Origin: Pseudomonas fluorescens
GTDB taxonomy: Bacteria > Pseudomonadota > Gammaproteobacteria > Pseudomonadales > Pseudomonadaceae
Reading direction: 5' to 3'
DNA: 64,000 nucleotides
NCBI RefSeq assembly: GCF_000730425.1
Contig: NZ_CP008896.1
Span: forward strand, 5,456,001 to 5,520,000
The notes beneath the pieces were generated by a model that was not told where the DNA came from, ran no database searches, and was given only the letters and a program-made list of their open reading frames with translations. The stretch's first letter is position 1. Every line of letters starts with the position of its first letter. The position numbers and the translations under genes were made by a program. Of the stretch, positions 8,284 to 18,389 are shown in pieces.

Positions 8284-9549
8284 ATGGAGTGCCATTCCCG
8301 CGTCATTGCTACGTGTCTGCTGGTTTCCATTGGGCAGATAGGCCTGTGCGCCTCGGCGCAGGCGGACTTTTTCGTAGACAGCAAGGCCAGCGTCGAACTG
8401 CGCAACTTTTACATCAATCGCGACTACAGCCAGGCCAGCACCACCCAGTCCAAGCAGGAAGAATGGGCCCAGGGCTTTTTGCTGCGCTACGCATCTGGCT
8501 TTACTGCCGGCCCTGTGGGGTTTGGGCTGGATGCCATCGGCTTGGTTGGCTTGAAGCTCGACTCCAGCCTGGACCGTGCCGGTTCCGGTTTGTTGCCTCG
8601 CCGGCGAGATGGCCATGCGGTCGATGAAAGTGGCTCTCTTGGCCTGACTGCCAAGGTGCGGGCGTCCAAGAGCCTGCTTCGGATCGGGACCTTGCATCCG
8701 CGCCTGCCGGTGGTGCAGTTCAACGACACCCGCTTGCTGCCGCAGACGTTCGAGGGCGTGCATTTGAACGCCCAGGAGTTCGCCAACGTGACCCTTGATG
8801 CCGGGCAGATCCGCCAAGTGACCCAGCGCGACTCCACGAACCGTGAAGACCTGGCGCCCTCAGTGGCCAATGCCAAGGGCATTCGGGTCAGCAAGGGCGC
8901 CACCAGCGATGAGTTCAACTTTGCCGGTGTCGGTTACAAGTGGAGTAACCAGTTAAGTGGCAGCTACTTCTACGGCGAACTCGACCGGTTTTACCGCCAG
9001 CACAATTTCAGCCTGTTGCATGTGCTGCCGCTTGGGGAAGGGCAGTCGCTCAAGAGTGACCTGCGTTATGCCAGGTCCTACAACGAAGGCCAGAGCAATA
9101 TCGATAACACTGCAGTGTCGGCGATGTTCACGTACAGCGTGGGCGGTCACGCCTTTGGCCTGGCCTACCAGAAGATGAGTGGCGACACTGGCTACGCCTA
9201 TATCCATGGCGCCGATGCCTTCCTGCCCAACTTTATCTCCAACAATGACTTTGCCAACCGGGATGAAAAGTCCTGGCAGGCGCGTTACGACTTCAACTTC
9301 GCCGCTGTCGGTATTCCGGGCCTGAGCTTCATGACCCGCTATGTCTACGGCAGTGAGATCGAGTTGGGAGCCGGCAAGCCGACGGGCTCGGAATGGGAGC
9401 GCGATACGGACATTGCCTACGTGTTCCAGGAAGGGGCGTTGAAAAACCTGGGGGTGAAATGGCGTAACTCTTCTTTGCGCATGAACCACTTTGGCAGTGA
9501 TCTGGACGATAACCGCCTGATCGTCAGTTACACCCTGCCACTGCTGTAG
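8284..9549 (+). CDS. OprD-family outer membrane porin
   Basis: Substrate-specific porin of 421 residues. A signal peptide is followed by the OprD-type opening FFVDSKASVELRNFYINRDY; the body alternates as a beta-barrel and the C-terminus ends SYTLPLL. OprD porins take up small carboxylates and amino acids, so this is probably the outer-membrane entry for the acid used by the cluster. It starts the first unit of the regulon, with an MFS gene 57 bases downstream. The exact substrate is unknown. Confidence 0.9.
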   Translation: MECHSRVIATCLLVSIGQIGLCASAQADFFVDSKASVELRNFYINRDYSQASTTQSKQEEWAQGFLLRYASGFTAGPVGFGLDAIGLVGLKLDSSLDRAGSGLLPRRRDGHAVDESGSLGLTAKVRASKSLLRIGTLHPRLPVVQFNDTRLLPQTFEGVHLNAQEFANVTLDAGQIRQVTQRDSTNREDLAPSVANAKGIRVSKGATSDEFNFAGVGYKWSNQLSGSYFYGELDRFYRQHNFSLLHVLPLGEGQSLKSDLRYARSYNEGQSNIDNTAVSAMFTYSVGGHAFGLAYQKMSGDTGYAYIHGADAFLPNFISNNDFANRDEKSWQARYDFNFAAVGIPGLSFMTRYVYGSEIELGAGKPTGSEWERDTDIAYVFQEGALKNLGVKWRNSSLRMNHFGSDLDDNRLIVSYTLPLL

Positions 9550-9606
9550 TCGAGTCGGTAACAGCCCGCCGGGCGGGTCTATAACAACAATGAGGTCGTA
9601 GCGGCT

Positions 9607-10971
9607 ATGAAGAACGCACTTTACCCATCACGTGTACGCGCCTGGTTTACCGTCAGCATACTGATGCTGGCCTATGTCCTGTCCTTCGTTGACCGGCAGA
9701 TTCTCAACCTTCTGGTGGGGCCGATCCGTCACGACATGGATATCAGCGACACGCAGATGAGCCTGTTGATGGGGCTGTCGTTCGCGATTTTCTACACGCT
9801 CTGTGGCATCCCGCTGGGGCGCATTGCCGACAGCAAGAGCCGACGTAACCTGTTGATGTGCGGGATCCTGGTGTGGAGCGGTATGACGGCTGCCTGCGGC
9901 ATGGTCAAAGGCTACTGGCAGTTTCTTTTTTGCCGGATCGGCGTGGCGGCTGGCGAGGCCTCGCTGGCGCCTTGTGCGTATTCGATGATCTCCGACAGCT
10001 TCACCCCCGAGCGTCGCGGTACGGCCTTCAGCGTGTATTCGACGGCGATTTACCTGGGCTCGGGCGTTGCCCTGTTGCTGGGCGGAGTCGCAGTGCACTT
10101 TGCTACCAGTCAGGGCGATATGACATTGCCGCTGATTGGCACGGTGCGCCCGTGGCAAATGGTGTTCCTGATTCTCGGCGCTGTTGGCGTGGTCTTTTCC
10201 CTGTGCTTGCTGTTGTTGCGCGAGCCGGTGCGTCATGGCGTGGGGGCGGGGTTGGAACTGCCGTTTTCGGAGTTCGTCGATTACCTGCGTAAAAACCGGC
10301 GCACCATGCTTTGCCATAACCTGGGCTTTGCTTGCCTGACGTTTACGGCCTACGGCAGCAGTGCCTGGATCCCGACATTTTTTGTGCGTTCGTTCGACAT
10401 GAGCGTACCTGAGGTCGGGGTGATCTACGGCAGCATGCTGGCGATCTGTGGCTCCCTTGGCTTGCTGGTGGGCGGCCGGTTGTGCGACTGGCTGATCAAG
10501 CGTGGTCACCGTGACGCGCCCTTGCGTATCGCAATCCTGGCCGCCGTGCTGACCCTGCCGTCGAACCTGGGCTATCTGGTCGATGATAAGAACCTTGCTC
10601 TGGTGATGATGGCTTTGCACGTCTTCACTGTGAGCATGCCATTCGGCGTCGGTCCCTTGGCCGTGCAAGAAGTCGTGCCCAGCCCGATGCGTGGCCAGGC
10701 ATCGGCTCTTTATCAGTTTGCAGTGACGTTGATCGGCCTGGGGATCGGCCCGACCGCCGTGGCCTTGGGCACCGATTATGTCTTTGGCAGTGACTCGGCG
10801 CTGCGCTATTCGCTGGCGGTGGTGACGGGGGTTTCGCTGGTGCTGGCCGTGGTGATTCTGATGAGCGGCCTGCGTTCGTATCGCGAAAGCCTGGAGCGTC
10901 TCAAAAGCTGGGCGCCCAAGGATCCTACGGTGGCGATACCTGGCCGGCAGGTGCCTGCGGCTGACGCTTGA
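9607..10971 (+). CDS. MFS transporter, probable organic acid carrier of the catabolic cluster
   Basis: Inner-membrane carrier of 454 residues with about 12 hydrophobic segments. The loop-2 MFS motif is GRIADSKSRRN, and FVDRQILNLL in the first helix is typical of the spinster-like/ACS side of the superfamily. It is co-oriented with the porin and ends at a strong terminator, so porin and carrier form one unit. By position it brings the regulon substrate across the inner membrane. In the Acinetobacter dca cluster a carrier and a porin also accompany dicarboxylate oxidation genes. Confidence 0.88.
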   Translation: MKNALYPSRVRAWFTVSILMLAYVLSFVDRQILNLLVGPIRHDMDISDTQMSLLMGLSFAIFYTLCGIPLGRIADSKSRRNLLMCGILVWSGMTAACGMVKGYWQFLFCRIGVAAGEASLAPCAYSMISDSFTPERRGTAFSVYSTAIYLGSGVALLLGGVAVHFATSQGDMTLPLIGTVRPWQMVFLILGAVGVVFSLCLLLLREPVRHGVGAGLELPFSEFVDYLRKNRRTMLCHNLGFACLTFTAYGSSAWIPTFFVRSFDMSVPEVGVIYGSMLAICGSLGLLVGGRLCDWLIKRGHRDAPLRIAILAAVLTLPSNLGYLVDDKNLALVMMALHVFTVSMPFGVGPLAVQEVVPSPMRGQASALYQFAVTLIGLGIGPTAVALGTDYVFGSDSALRYSLAVVTGVSLVLAVVILMSGLRSYRESLERLKSWAPKDPTVAIPGRQVPAADA

Positions 10972-10995
10972 GCCCTCTATTTTTCTGGCCTGATC

Positions 10996-11028
10996 AAGCT
11001 GACACCCCTTGGGTGTCAGCTTTTTTTT
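10996..11028 (+). terminator. Rho-independent terminator after the MFS gene
   Basis: Stem AAGCTGACACCC / GGGTGTCAGCTT with a short CTT loop followed by eight T in total. It separates the porin-carrier unit from the beta-oxidation operon. Confidence 0.95.
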
Positions 11029-11091
11029 CGTCGGCAATCGCTCCACAAATCGTTTGCCAAAACATGATGCTTTGATAATATTTAGTAGCAT

Positions 11092-11108
11092 GTTCCGCAA
11101 TGCGGAAT
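11092..11108. promoter_or_regulatory. IclR-type operator before the beta-oxidation operon
   Basis: GTTCCGC-AAT-GCGGAAT, the most symmetric of the four dyads. It starts about 10 bases after a possible -10 box (TAATAT, 11076-11081, with TTGCCA at 11054-11059), a position suited to repression. A GGTTTCAA half-site follows at 11111. The start codon is 34 bases further on. Confidence 0.7.
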
Positions 11109-11142
11109 ATGGTTTCAATAAAAACAAAATACCGAGGTTCAG

Positions 11143-13248
11143 ATGAATTCCAGCGTGAGCTACGAGCGCCAAGGCGAGATTGCACTGATCACCCTGAACA
11201 ACCCGCCGGTCAACGCCCTCGGCCAGGCCCAGCGTGAAGGCCTGCTGCAAGCCTTGCGCCAGGCACAGGTCGACACGCAGGCCAAGGTGCTGGTGTTGCT
11301 GTGCGCGGGTCGCACCTTTATTGCCGGGGCTGATATCAAGGAGTTCGGCAAGCCGCCTCTGGCGCCGAGCCTGCCGGAAGTGGTCAACGCTTATGAACAC
11401 AGCGACAAACCCTGTGTGGCGGTGATTCACGGCACGGCCCTGGGCGGTGGCCTGGAAATGGCCCTGGGTTGCCATTATCGGATCGCCCGCCGCGATGCCA
11501 GGGTCGGCCTGCCGGAGGTCAAACTCGGGCTGCTGCCGGGAGCCGGTGGTACTCAACGCTTGCCCCGCCTGGCAGGCGTGGCCAAGGCCCTGGAGATGAT
11601 TGTCTCAGGCCAGCCCATCAGCGCCACTCAAGCCCGGGAACAGCACATTGTCGATGAACTGTTCGATGGCGATCCCCGCACCGCCGCCATCGCCTTTGCC
11701 CAGCGGATGCTGGACAACGGCCTGGCTGTGCGGCGCACCGGTGAGCAAACTGCCGCCCTCAAGGGCGTGGACAATGCAGCGTTGATTGCCGCCAAGCGCG
11801 CCGAGGTCGCCAAGCGTTTGCCAGGGTTCTTTTCCCCACCGCGCTGCGTCACGGCGGTCGAGGCGGCAACCCTGCTGCCACTGGCCGAAGGCTTGCAGCG
11901 CGAGCGCGCGCTGTTCCAGGAATGCCTGGCGTCTGAGCAACGCGCGGCGCTGGTGCATGGTTTTTTTGCCGAGCGCCAGTGCGCCCTGATCGACGACCTG
12001 CCCAGGGACACGCCCGTACGCACCGTTGAGCGCGTCGGGGTGATCGGTGGCGGCACCATGGGCGTGGGCATTGCCTTGAGTTTTGTCAGCGCCGGCATTG
12101 CTGTGCTGCTGCTGGAAGTCGACGAGCCAGCCTTGCAGCGGGCACTGCAACGTGCCCGCCAGACCTGCGAAGCCAGCGTGGCTCGTGGCAGCTTGAGCCC
12201 AGTGGTGATGGAGCAACGCCTGGCGCTGCTGCACGGCGGGGTGGACTACAGCGAACTGGCCAGCGCCGACCTGGTCATCGAGGCAGTGTTTGAAAGCCTG
12301 GAGGTCAAGCGCCAGGTGTTTGAGCGCCTGGACCACGTCTGCAAACCCGGCGCGATCCTCGCCAGCAATACGTCGTCGCTGGACCTGGACGTCATCGCCG
12401 GCTTCACTTCACGGGCCCAGGATGTGGTGGGCCTGCACTTTTTCAGCCCGGCCAATGTCATGCGCCTGCTTGAAGTCGTGCGCGGGCGGCACACCGCTTT
12501 CGACGTGTTGGCCACCGTCATGCAACTGAGCAAAAAGCTGAACAAGATTGCCGTGGTGGTGGGCGTCTGTGACGGTTTCGTCGGTAACCGGATGATCTTC
12601 CAATATGGCCGCGAGGCCGAGTTCCTGCTGGAGGAAGGGGCCACCCCGGAGCAAGTGGACGCGGCCTTGCGTACCTTCGGTATGGCCATGGGGCCCAATG
12701 CCATGCGCGACCTGTCGGGGCTGGATATCGGCTGGAGCATCCGCCAGCGTCAGCGCACCACGCTGCCAGCGAACTACCCGCTGCCGGGCGTGCTCGACAA
12801 GCTGTACGCCGCCGGCATGCTCGGCCAGAAGACCGGCAAGGGCTTCTATTGCTATGCCGCCGGTTCCCGCCGTCCCGAGCCGAACCCTGAACTGCTGCCG
12901 TTGCTCGAAGCCGTCTCCCGCGACAAAGGTATCGAGCGCCGCGCCCTGAGCGATGAATACATCGTCGAGCGCTGCCTGTTCGCCTTGATCAACGAGGGCG
13001 CAAAAATCCTTCAGGAAGGCATTGCCCGGCGTAGCAGTGACATCGATGTGATCTACCTCAACGGCTACGGTTTTGCCGCCTGGCGAGGCGGCCCGATGTT
13101 TTATGCCGACAGCCTGGGCCTGGACAAGGTGCTGGCCCGTATTCGCGAGTTCCACCAACGCTTCGGCGCCTGGTGGGAACCCGCGCCGCTGCTGGAAAAA
13201 CTGGCGGCAGAAGGGCGGCGCTTCGCTGACTGGAAACTGGATGCATAA
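11143..13248 (+). CDS. Enoyl-CoA hydratase / 3-hydroxyacyl-CoA dehydrogenase fusion (PimF-like)
   Basis: Two beta-oxidation enzymes in one chain of 701 residues. The N-terminal crotonase domain has both hydratase glutamates, Glu105 (GGGLEMAL) and Glu125 (LPEVKLG), and the AGADIKEF oxyanion segment. From about residue 295 comes the NAD domain with GGGTMG at 302-307, then HFFSPANVM and a two-part C-terminal helical domain. The order and length match PimF and peroxisomal-type multifunctional enzymes rather than a FadBA partner, since no fadA is adjacent. First gene of an operon with two acyl-CoA dehydrogenases and etfBA. Confidence 0.92.
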   Translation: MNSSVSYERQGEIALITLNNPPVNALGQAQREGLLQALRQAQVDTQAKVLVLLCAGRTFIAGADIKEFGKPPLAPSLPEVVNAYEHSDKPCVAVIHGTALGGGLEMALGCHYRIARRDARVGLPEVKLGLLPGAGGTQRLPRLAGVAKALEMIVSGQPISATQAREQHIVDELFDGDPRTAAIAFAQRMLDNGLAVRRTGEQTAALKGVDNAALIAAKRAEVAKRLPGFFSPPRCVTAVEAATLLPLAEGLQRERALFQECLASEQRAALVHGFFAERQCALIDDLPRDTPVRTVERVGVIGGGTMGVGIALSFVSAGIAVLLLEVDEPALQRALQRARQTCEASVARGSLSPVVMEQRLALLHGGVDYSELASADLVIEAVFESLEVKRQVFERLDHVCKPGAILASNTSSLDLDVIAGFTSRAQDVVGLHFFSPANVMRLLEVVRGRHTAFDVLATVMQLSKKLNKIAVVVGVCDGFVGNRMIFQYGREAEFLLEEGATPEQVDAALRTFGMAMGPNAMRDLSGLDIGWSIRQRQRTTLPANYPLPGVLDKLYAAGMLGQKTGKGFYCYAAGSRRPEPNPELLPLLEAVSRDKGIERRALSDEYIVERCLFALINEGAKILQEGIARRSSDIDVIYLNGYGFAAWRGGPMFYADSLGLDKVLARIREFHQRFGAWWEPAPLLEKLAAEGRRFADWKLDA

Positions 13249-13288
13249 CGGCCTGCTTCACGGTCTATCAATGGCTTGGAGAAACAAC

Positions 13289-14485
13289 ATGGATATTCAT
13301 TTTACCGCTGAAGAACTGGCGTTTCGTGATGAAGTCAGGGCCTTCTTGAAGCACAAACTGCCCCAGGACCTGGCCGACAAGGTACGCCTGGGCAAGCCCT
13401 TGTCCAAGGATGACCACCTGCGTTGGCAGGCCATCCAGAATGCTCAGGGTTGGTACGCCACCCATTGGCCGGTGGCCTTTGGCGGTACTGGCTGGGGCGC
13501 CGTGCAAAAGCATATCTATGAAGAGGAATGCGCGCTGGTGGGCGCTCCGCGCAGTATTCCGTTTGGGGTCAACATGGTGGCACCGGTGCTGATCAAGTTC
13601 GGCACGCCACAGCAACAAGACTACTACTTGCCACGCATCCTCAACGGTGCGCACTGGTGGTGCCAGGGCTACTCCGAGCCCGGTGCCGGCTCTGACCTGG
13701 CCTCGTTGAAAACCCGTGCGGTGCGCGAGGGCGACTCTTACATCGTCAATGGCCAGAAGACCTGGACCACCCTGGGCCAGCACGCCAACATGATTTTCTG
13801 CCTGGTGCGCACTGACCCGCAGGCGCAGAAGCAACGGGGTATTTCCTTCCTGTTGATCGATATGGCCAGCCCGGGTATCAGCGTGCGGCCGATCATCACC
13901 CTGGACGGCGAACACGAGGTCAACGAGGTGTTCTTCGACAACGTCAAGGTGCCGGTCGAGAACCTGGTAGGCGAAGAAAACCAAGGCTGGACGTGCGCCA
14001 AATACCTGCTCACCTACGAGCGTACCGGCCTTGCGGGAATCGGCGCATCGAAGGCGGCGCTGGCCCATCTCAAGCGCATTGCCCGCAAACAGATGAGCGA
14101 AGGCCGACCGATCTTCGACGACCCACTGTTCAGGGCCCAGGTCGCGGAGTTGGAAATGCAATTGATGGCCACCGAAATGAGCACCCTGCGCACCCTGGCT
14201 GCGGCCAAGGACGGCGGGGTGCCCGGTGCGGAAAGTTCGATCCTCAAGGTCAAGGGCACCGAAGTCCGTCAGGCCATCAGCCACTTGCTGCGCAAAGTGA
14301 TCGGGCCTTACGCGCTGCCCTATCTGGAAGAAGAACTGGGCCTGGATCATCCGGGCGATCCCCTGCTCGCCGACTACAGCGTGGCGTTGGCCAGCCAGTA
14401 TTTCAACCTGCGCAAGCTGTCGATTTTCGGCGGCTCCAACGAAATTCAGAAAAACATCGTCGCCAAGATGATTCTCGAACTGTAA
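13289..14485 (+). CDS. Acyl-CoA dehydrogenase, catalytic subunit (PimC-like)
   Basis: FAD enzyme of 398 residues that makes the trans-2-enoyl-CoA. YSEPGAGSDLASL and the KTWTT segment form the FAD site. The base used by MCAD-type enzymes is absent (IFGGSNEIQ has Gly there); instead LLTYERTGLAG carries a glutamate, about residue 244, at the position used by isovaleryl- and long-chain acyl-CoA dehydrogenases. PimC, the large subunit of pimeloyl-CoA dehydrogenase, has nearly the same length. The start MDIHFTAEE follows GGAGA; a longer upstream frame overlaps the previous gene and is rejected. The partner subunit follows after 12 bases. Confidence 0.9.
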   Translation: MDIHFTAEELAFRDEVRAFLKHKLPQDLADKVRLGKPLSKDDHLRWQAIQNAQGWYATHWPVAFGGTGWGAVQKHIYEEECALVGAPRSIPFGVNMVAPVLIKFGTPQQQDYYLPRILNGAHWWCQGYSEPGAGSDLASLKTRAVREGDSYIVNGQKTWTTLGQHANMIFCLVRTDPQAQKQRGISFLLIDMASPGISVRPIITLDGEHEVNEVFFDNVKVPVENLVGEENQGWTCAKYLLTYERTGLAGIGASKAALAHLKRIARKQMSEGRPIFDDPLFRAQVAELEMQLMATEMSTLRTLAAAKDGGVPGAESSILKVKGTEVRQAISHLLRKVIGPYALPYLEEELGLDHPGDPLLADYSVALASQYFNLRKLSIFGGSNEIQKNIVAKMILEL

Positions 14486-14497
14486 GGGGCTCTGATC

Positions 14498-15640
14498 ATG
14501 GACTTCAAACTGACCGAAGAGCAGCAGATGCTGCAAGATACCGCCACCCGCCTGGTGCGCGACGCCTACAGCTTCGAGGCACGTGAGCAGTACGCCCGGA
14601 GCGAGGAGGGCTTCAGCCGTGCGTTCTGGCAGCAGCTCGGTGAACTGGGGCTGACGGCGGTGCCATTCCCCGAGGCCCTGGGCGGTTTTGGTGGGGGTGG
14701 CGTCGATACGATGCTGCTGATGACCGAGTTCGGCCGCGGCTTGTGCCTGGAACCTTACGTGGAGTCGGTGATTTATGCCGGTGGCTTGCTGATGCAGCTC
14801 GCCAGCCCGGCCCAGCAGCAAGAGCTGCTGGCGCCAGTGGCCAGCGGGCAATTGCTGCTTGCCACAGCCTTTGAGGAGCAACACAGCCACTACCATTTGA
14901 ACGATGTGCAGACCCGTGCCGAACACAGCGCCGAGGGCTGGACACTGACCGGGCGCAAAGCGGTGGTGATGGGGGGGCATCAGGCCGGCTTGATTCTGGT
15001 CAGCGCGCGGATCAGCGGTGAGAGTCGCGATGAGCACGGCATCGGCCTGTTCCTGATCGATCCGCAGGCCGCTGGCGTCGAGCGTCGTACCTACCCTACG
15101 GTTGATGGTCGCAAAGCCTGCGACCTTTACCTGGACAAGGTAAAGGTCTCTGCCGATCACGTCGTGGGTGAGCCGGGCCAGGCATTGGCAGCCATGCGTT
15201 ATCAGCAAGGGCGGGCCATTGCCGCACAGTGCGCGGATGCCCTGGGCAGCATGCAGGAAGCGTGTCGCCTGACCCTGGAATACCTGAAGACCCGGCAACA
15301 GTTCGGGGTGGCGATTGGTCAGTTCCAGGTGCTGCAGCACCGCATGGTGGACATGCGCACCGACCTGGAACAGGCCACCAGCATGGCCATCCTGGCCGCG
15401 TGCTGCTGCGATGAAGGCGATAGCCTGGAACGCACCAGGACCTTGGCCGCGGCCAAGTTCATCGTCACCCGCGCCGCGCGCAGCATCGCCGAGCAGGCGA
15501 TCCAGCTGCACGGCGGTATCGGCATGACCTGGGAATACACCCTGGCGCATCACGCCAAGCGCCTGGTGATGCTCAGCCATCAGTTCGGAGATGACGACCA
15601 TCACCTCAAGGCCTATGCCGCCTTGCTCGATGCCGCATGA
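14498..15640 (+). CDS. Acyl-CoA dehydrogenase, partner subunit (PimD-like)
   Basis: Second acyl-CoA dehydrogenase of 380 residues, the length of PimD. The fold landmarks are present ([15 protein letters not shown] and [11 protein letters not shown] near the C-terminus), but no glutamate is seen at either catalytic position: helix G reads [10 protein letters not shown], and the chain ends soon after HHAKRLVM without a YEG segment. This suggests a non-catalytic partner in an alpha2beta2 enzyme, as in PimCD and some steroid FadE pairs. It sits between its partner and etfB. Confidence 0.85.
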   Translation: MDFKLTEEQQMLQDTATRLVRDAYSFEAREQYARSEEGFSRAFWQQLGELGLTAVPFPEALGGFGGGGVDTMLLMTEFGRGLCLEPYVESVIYAGGLLMQLASPAQQQELLAPVASGQLLLATAFEEQHSHYHLNDVQTRAEHSAEGWTLTGRKAVVMGGHQAGLILVSARISGESRDEHGIGLFLIDPQAAGVERRTYPTVDGRKACDLYLDKVKVSADHVVGEPGQALAAMRYQQGRAIAAQCADALGSMQEACRLTLEYLKTRQQFGVAIGQFQVLQHRMVDMRTDLEQATSMAILAACCCDEGDSLERTRTLAAAKFIVTRAARSIAEQAIQLHGGIGMTWEYTLAHHAKRLVMLSHQFGDDDHHLKAYAALLDAA

Positions 15641-15671
15641 ACCGCCCATTTTTCATTCTGAGGGAGCAATC

Positions 15672-16436
15672 ATGAAAGTCCTCGTCGCAGTCAAACGAGT
15701 GGTCGACTACAACGTGAAAGTTCGCGTCAAGGCGGACAATTGCGGCGTCGATCTGGCTAACGTCAAAATGTCGATGAACCCCTTCTGCGAAATCGCCGTG
15801 GAAGAAGCCGTACGCCTGAAAGAGCTCTCTATAAAAGAAGGGCGTGTCGCGACTGAAATCGTCGTGGTTTCCGTAGGACCATCCACGGCTCAAGAGCAGC
15901 TGCGCACCGCCCTGGCCCTAGGCGCCGACCGTGCCATCCTGGTCGAATCCGCTGAAGACCTGACCTCCCTGGCCGTTGCCAAGCTGCTCAAAGCCGTTGT
16001 CGACAAGGAGCAGCCGCAGCTGGTGATCCTCGGCAAACAGGCCATCGACAGCGACAACAACCAGACTGGCCAGATGCTGGCTGCCCTGACCGGTTACGGC
16101 CAGGGCACTTTCGCCTCGAAAGTCGAAGTCAGTGGCGACAGCGTTGCCGTGACCCGTGAAATCGATGGCGGCGCGCAGACTGTTTCCTTGAAACTGCCGG
16201 CCATTGTCACCACTGACCTGCGTTTGAACGAGCCGCGTTATGCGTCCCTGCCAAACATCATGAAAGCCAAGAAGAAGCCGCTTGAGTCGGTGACTCCAGA
16301 GGCTTTGGGCGTTTCCACCGCCTCCACCAACAAGACCGTCAAAGTTGAAGCACCGGCTGCACGCAGCGCGGGCATCAAGGTCAAGTCGGTGGCCGAACTG
16401 GTCGAGAAACTGAAAAACGAAGCGAAGGTAATCTAA
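15672..16436 (+). CDS. etfB: Electron transfer flavoprotein beta subunit
   Basis: Accepts electrons from acyl-CoA dehydrogenases together with Etf[20 protein letters not shown] at the N-terminus and the signature block [20 protein letters not shown] near residue 200 are typical. Length is 254 residues. The start at 15672 follows GAGGGAGC; an in-frame extension into the previous gene is rejected. A copy inside a catabolic operon suggests a dedicated Etf in addition to a housekeeping pair elsewhere in the genome (inferred). Confidence 0.95.
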   Translation: MKVLVAVKRVVDYNVKVRVKADNCGVDLANVKMSMNPFCEIAVEEAVRLKELSIKEGRVATEIVVVSVGPSTAQEQLRTALALGADRAILVESAEDLTSLAVAKLLKAVVDKEQPQLVILGKQAIDSDNNQTGQMLAALTGYGQGTFASKVEVSGDSVAVTREIDGGAQTVSLKLPAIVTTDLRLNEPRYASLPNIMKAKKKPLESVTPEALGVSTASTNKTVKVEAPAARSAGIKVKSVAELVEKLKNEAKVI

Positions 16437-16438
16437 AC

Positions 16439-17368
16439 ATGACTATCTTGGTAATCGCTGAACACGACAACAAGGTGCTGGCCCCGGCCACCCTGAACAC
16501 CGTGGCCGCTGCCGCCAAAATCGGTGGTGAGATTCACGTGCTGGTAGCCGGCCAGGGCGCTGGCGCCGTGGCTGAAGCCGCTGCGAAAATCGCGGGCGTG
16601 AGCAAGGTACTGCTGGCCGACAACGCCGCTTACGCTCACCAGTTGCCGGAAAACGTCGCTCCTTTGGTTGCAGAACTGGGCGCCGCCTACAGCCACATCC
16701 TGGCGGCCGCGACCTCCAACGGCAAAAACATCCTGCCGCGCGTTGCTGCGCAGTTGGACGTTGACCAGATCTCCGAGATCGTTTCGGTCGAAAGCGCCGA
16801 CACCTTCAAGCGCCCGATCTACGCCGGTAACGCCATTGCCACTGTGCAATCGACGGCTGGCGTCAAAGTCATCACCGTGCGTGCCACCGGCTTCGACCCG
16901 GTAGCAGCCGAAGGTGGTTCGGCTGTCGTTGAAGCAGTTGCTGCTGCTCACGATGCTGGCACCTCCAGCTTTGTGGGCGAAGAGCTGGCCAAGTCGGACC
17001 GTCCTGAACTGACCGCTGCCAAGATCGTCGTTTCCGGCGGTCGTGGCATGCAGAACGGTGACAACTTCAAGCACCTGTATGCCCTGGCCGACAAGCTGGG
17101 TGCTGCGGTGGGCGCGTCGCGCGCGGCGGTCGACGCAGGTTTCGTCCCCAACGACATGCAGGTCGGCCAGACCGGCAAGATCGTGGCGCCACAGCTGTAC
17201 ATCGCGGTCGGTATCTCCGGCGCGATCCAGCACTTGGCGGGTATGAAAGACTCCAAGGTGATCGTTGCGATCAACAAGGACGAAGAAGCGCCGATCTTCC
17301 AGGTGGCTGATTACGGCCTGGTTGCGGACTTGTTCGAGGCTGTGCCGGAGTTGAGCGCCAGCCTGTAA
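16439..17368 (+). CDS. etfA: Electron transfer flavoprotein alpha subunit
   Basis: FAD-binding partner of EtfB, 309 residues. The C-terminal FAD signature is seen in [34 protein letters not shown] and [17 protein letters not shown]. It starts 2 bases after the etfB stop, so translation is probably coupled. It is the last gene of the operon, and a REP pair separates it from the convergent iclR gene. EtfBA passes electrons to the ubiquinone pool through Etf-QO, which is not in this window. Confidence 0.96.
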   Translation: MTILVIAEHDNKVLAPATLNTVAAAAKIGGEIHVLVAGQGAGAVAEAAAKIAGVSKVLLADNAAYAHQLPENVAPLVAELGAAYSHILAAATSNGKNILPRVAAQLDVDQISEIVSVESADTFKRPIYAGNAIATVQSTAGVKVITVRATGFDPVAAEGGSAVVEAVAAAHDAGTSSFVGEELAKSDRPELTAAKIVVSGGRGMQNGDNFKHLYALADKLGAAVGASRAAVDAGFVPNDMQVGQTGKIVAPQLYIAVGISGAIQHLAGMKDSKVIVAINKDEEAPIFQVADYGLVADLFEAVPELSASL

Positions 17369-17376
17369 TGGGAGAG

Positions 17377-17476
17377 GCAGGAGCCGGCTTGCCGGCGAAG
17401 AACCCAAACACAACACGGGGGCCAGCAAGCTCCCCGCGTTATCGCTGACGATTTTCGCTGGCAAGCCAGCGCCTGC
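17377..17476. repeat. REP pair, inverted, between etfA and iclR
   Basis: AGGAGCCGGCTTGCCGGCGA and, about 60 bases on, CGCTGGCAAGCCAGCGCCTG form an inverted REP pair with a third degenerate core in between. It lies between convergent genes and may act as a transcription boundary. Confidence 0.75.
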
Positions 17477-17478
17477 AG

Positions 17479-18267
17479 TCAGGCGCCCAGGCTTTCGATA
17501 TCCCTGGCCAACATCACCAACTGGTGAGCCAGGGAGCTTTGCAGGGTGTCAGTGGGCAGTTGGAATTTCGGCGCGCCACAGGTCAGTGCCATGATGCTGC
17601 CGTCGGCCAGGCGCAGCGGAACGCCAGCGGCGTTGACGTTGCGGTCCCATTCGCCGAGGGACAGGCAAAAACCGAACTCTTCATACTCGCGGAACGACTC
17701 GTTCAACGAGATCTCCAGGGCCGGCCATTCGTCACCGGCTTTCTTGGCTATTTCGCCGATCAGATGGGCCCGCTCGTTTTCCGGCGTCGCGGCCAGGTAG
17801 GCGCGACCTGCGGCAGTGGTGCTCAACGGCAGGCGCACGCCGGCTTCCATCCGCAGGCTGGCCACATCGGGTGGGCGACAGCTTTCCACGTAGATCATCG
17901 ACAGGCGATCGCGGCAGGTGAGGCCAACGGTGGTGTTGGTGCGCCGTGCGAACTCGTCCATCAGCGGCTTGCCGAGCTGGCGCACCCGCAGGTTGTTGAC
18001 GTAGGCATAACCCAGGGCCAGCACTCCGGAATCGAGCTGGTACTTTTCCACGTCCTGGTTGTAGCTCAGGTAGCCCAGCTGCGTCAGGGTGTAGGTCAGG
18101 CGCGAAACCGTGGGCTTGGGCAGGCCGGTAATCCGGGCGATGTCCTGGTTGCCGCGGGTGACGTTGCCGTGGGTGAACGCGCGCAACACTTCAAGGCCCC
18201 GACTCAGGGCTTCGACGAATTTCCGGTCCTTGGGGTCGTTCTCGGGCGTTTCGATTTCTTCAGTCAT
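17479..18267 (-). CDS. IclR-family transcriptional regulator of the catabolic cluster
   Basis: Regulator of 262 residues close to the PcaR/PobR branch of IclR proteins. The winged helix lies in EALSRGLEVLRAF to ARITGLPKPTVSRLTYTL (about residues 17-60), followed by an effector domain with LPLSTTAAGRAYLA. The start MTEEIETPEND is preferred; an upstream in-frame extension of 33 residues lacks family features, though the ribosome site is weak. It ends a probable three-gene minus-strand operon with a thioesterase and a permease. Dyads of IclR type lie at five places around it, including just upstream, so self-regulation is likely. Confidence 0.9.
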   Translation of the reverse strand: MTEEIETPENDPKDRKFVEALSRGLEVLRAFTHGNVTRGNQDIARITGLPKPTVSRLTYTLTQLGYLSYNQDVEKYQLDSGVLALGYAYVNNLRVRQLGKPLMDEFARRTNTTVGLTCRDRLSMIYVESCRPPDVASLRMEAGVRLPLSTTAAGRAYLAATPENERAHLIGEIAKKAGDEWPALEISLNESFREYEEFGFCLSLGEWDRNVNAAGVPLRLADGSIMALTCGAPKFQLPTDTLQSSLAHQLVMLARDIESLGA

Positions 18268-18389
18268 GGAGGCTCGTTTGGGCAGCGGACAGGCAGTGGA
18301 AGAGGTTAGCCGATAATGCCGGGCAGTGTGGGCAGTAACTGTCGTGATTTCAATGCGGCGGCCCATATAGTCGCGCGAAATGGCAGCAG

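Noticed and set aside
9628..11556. Minus-strand frame of 642 codons
   Set aside because: It is antisense to the MFS gene and the start of the fusion enzyme, crosses a terminator and an operator, and has a low-complexity His/Gln-rich composition typical of shadow frames.
13268..15649. Minus-strand frame of 793 codons
   Set aside because: It lies antisense to both acyl-CoA dehydrogenase genes, which have intact family motifs; no domain is visible in the frame.
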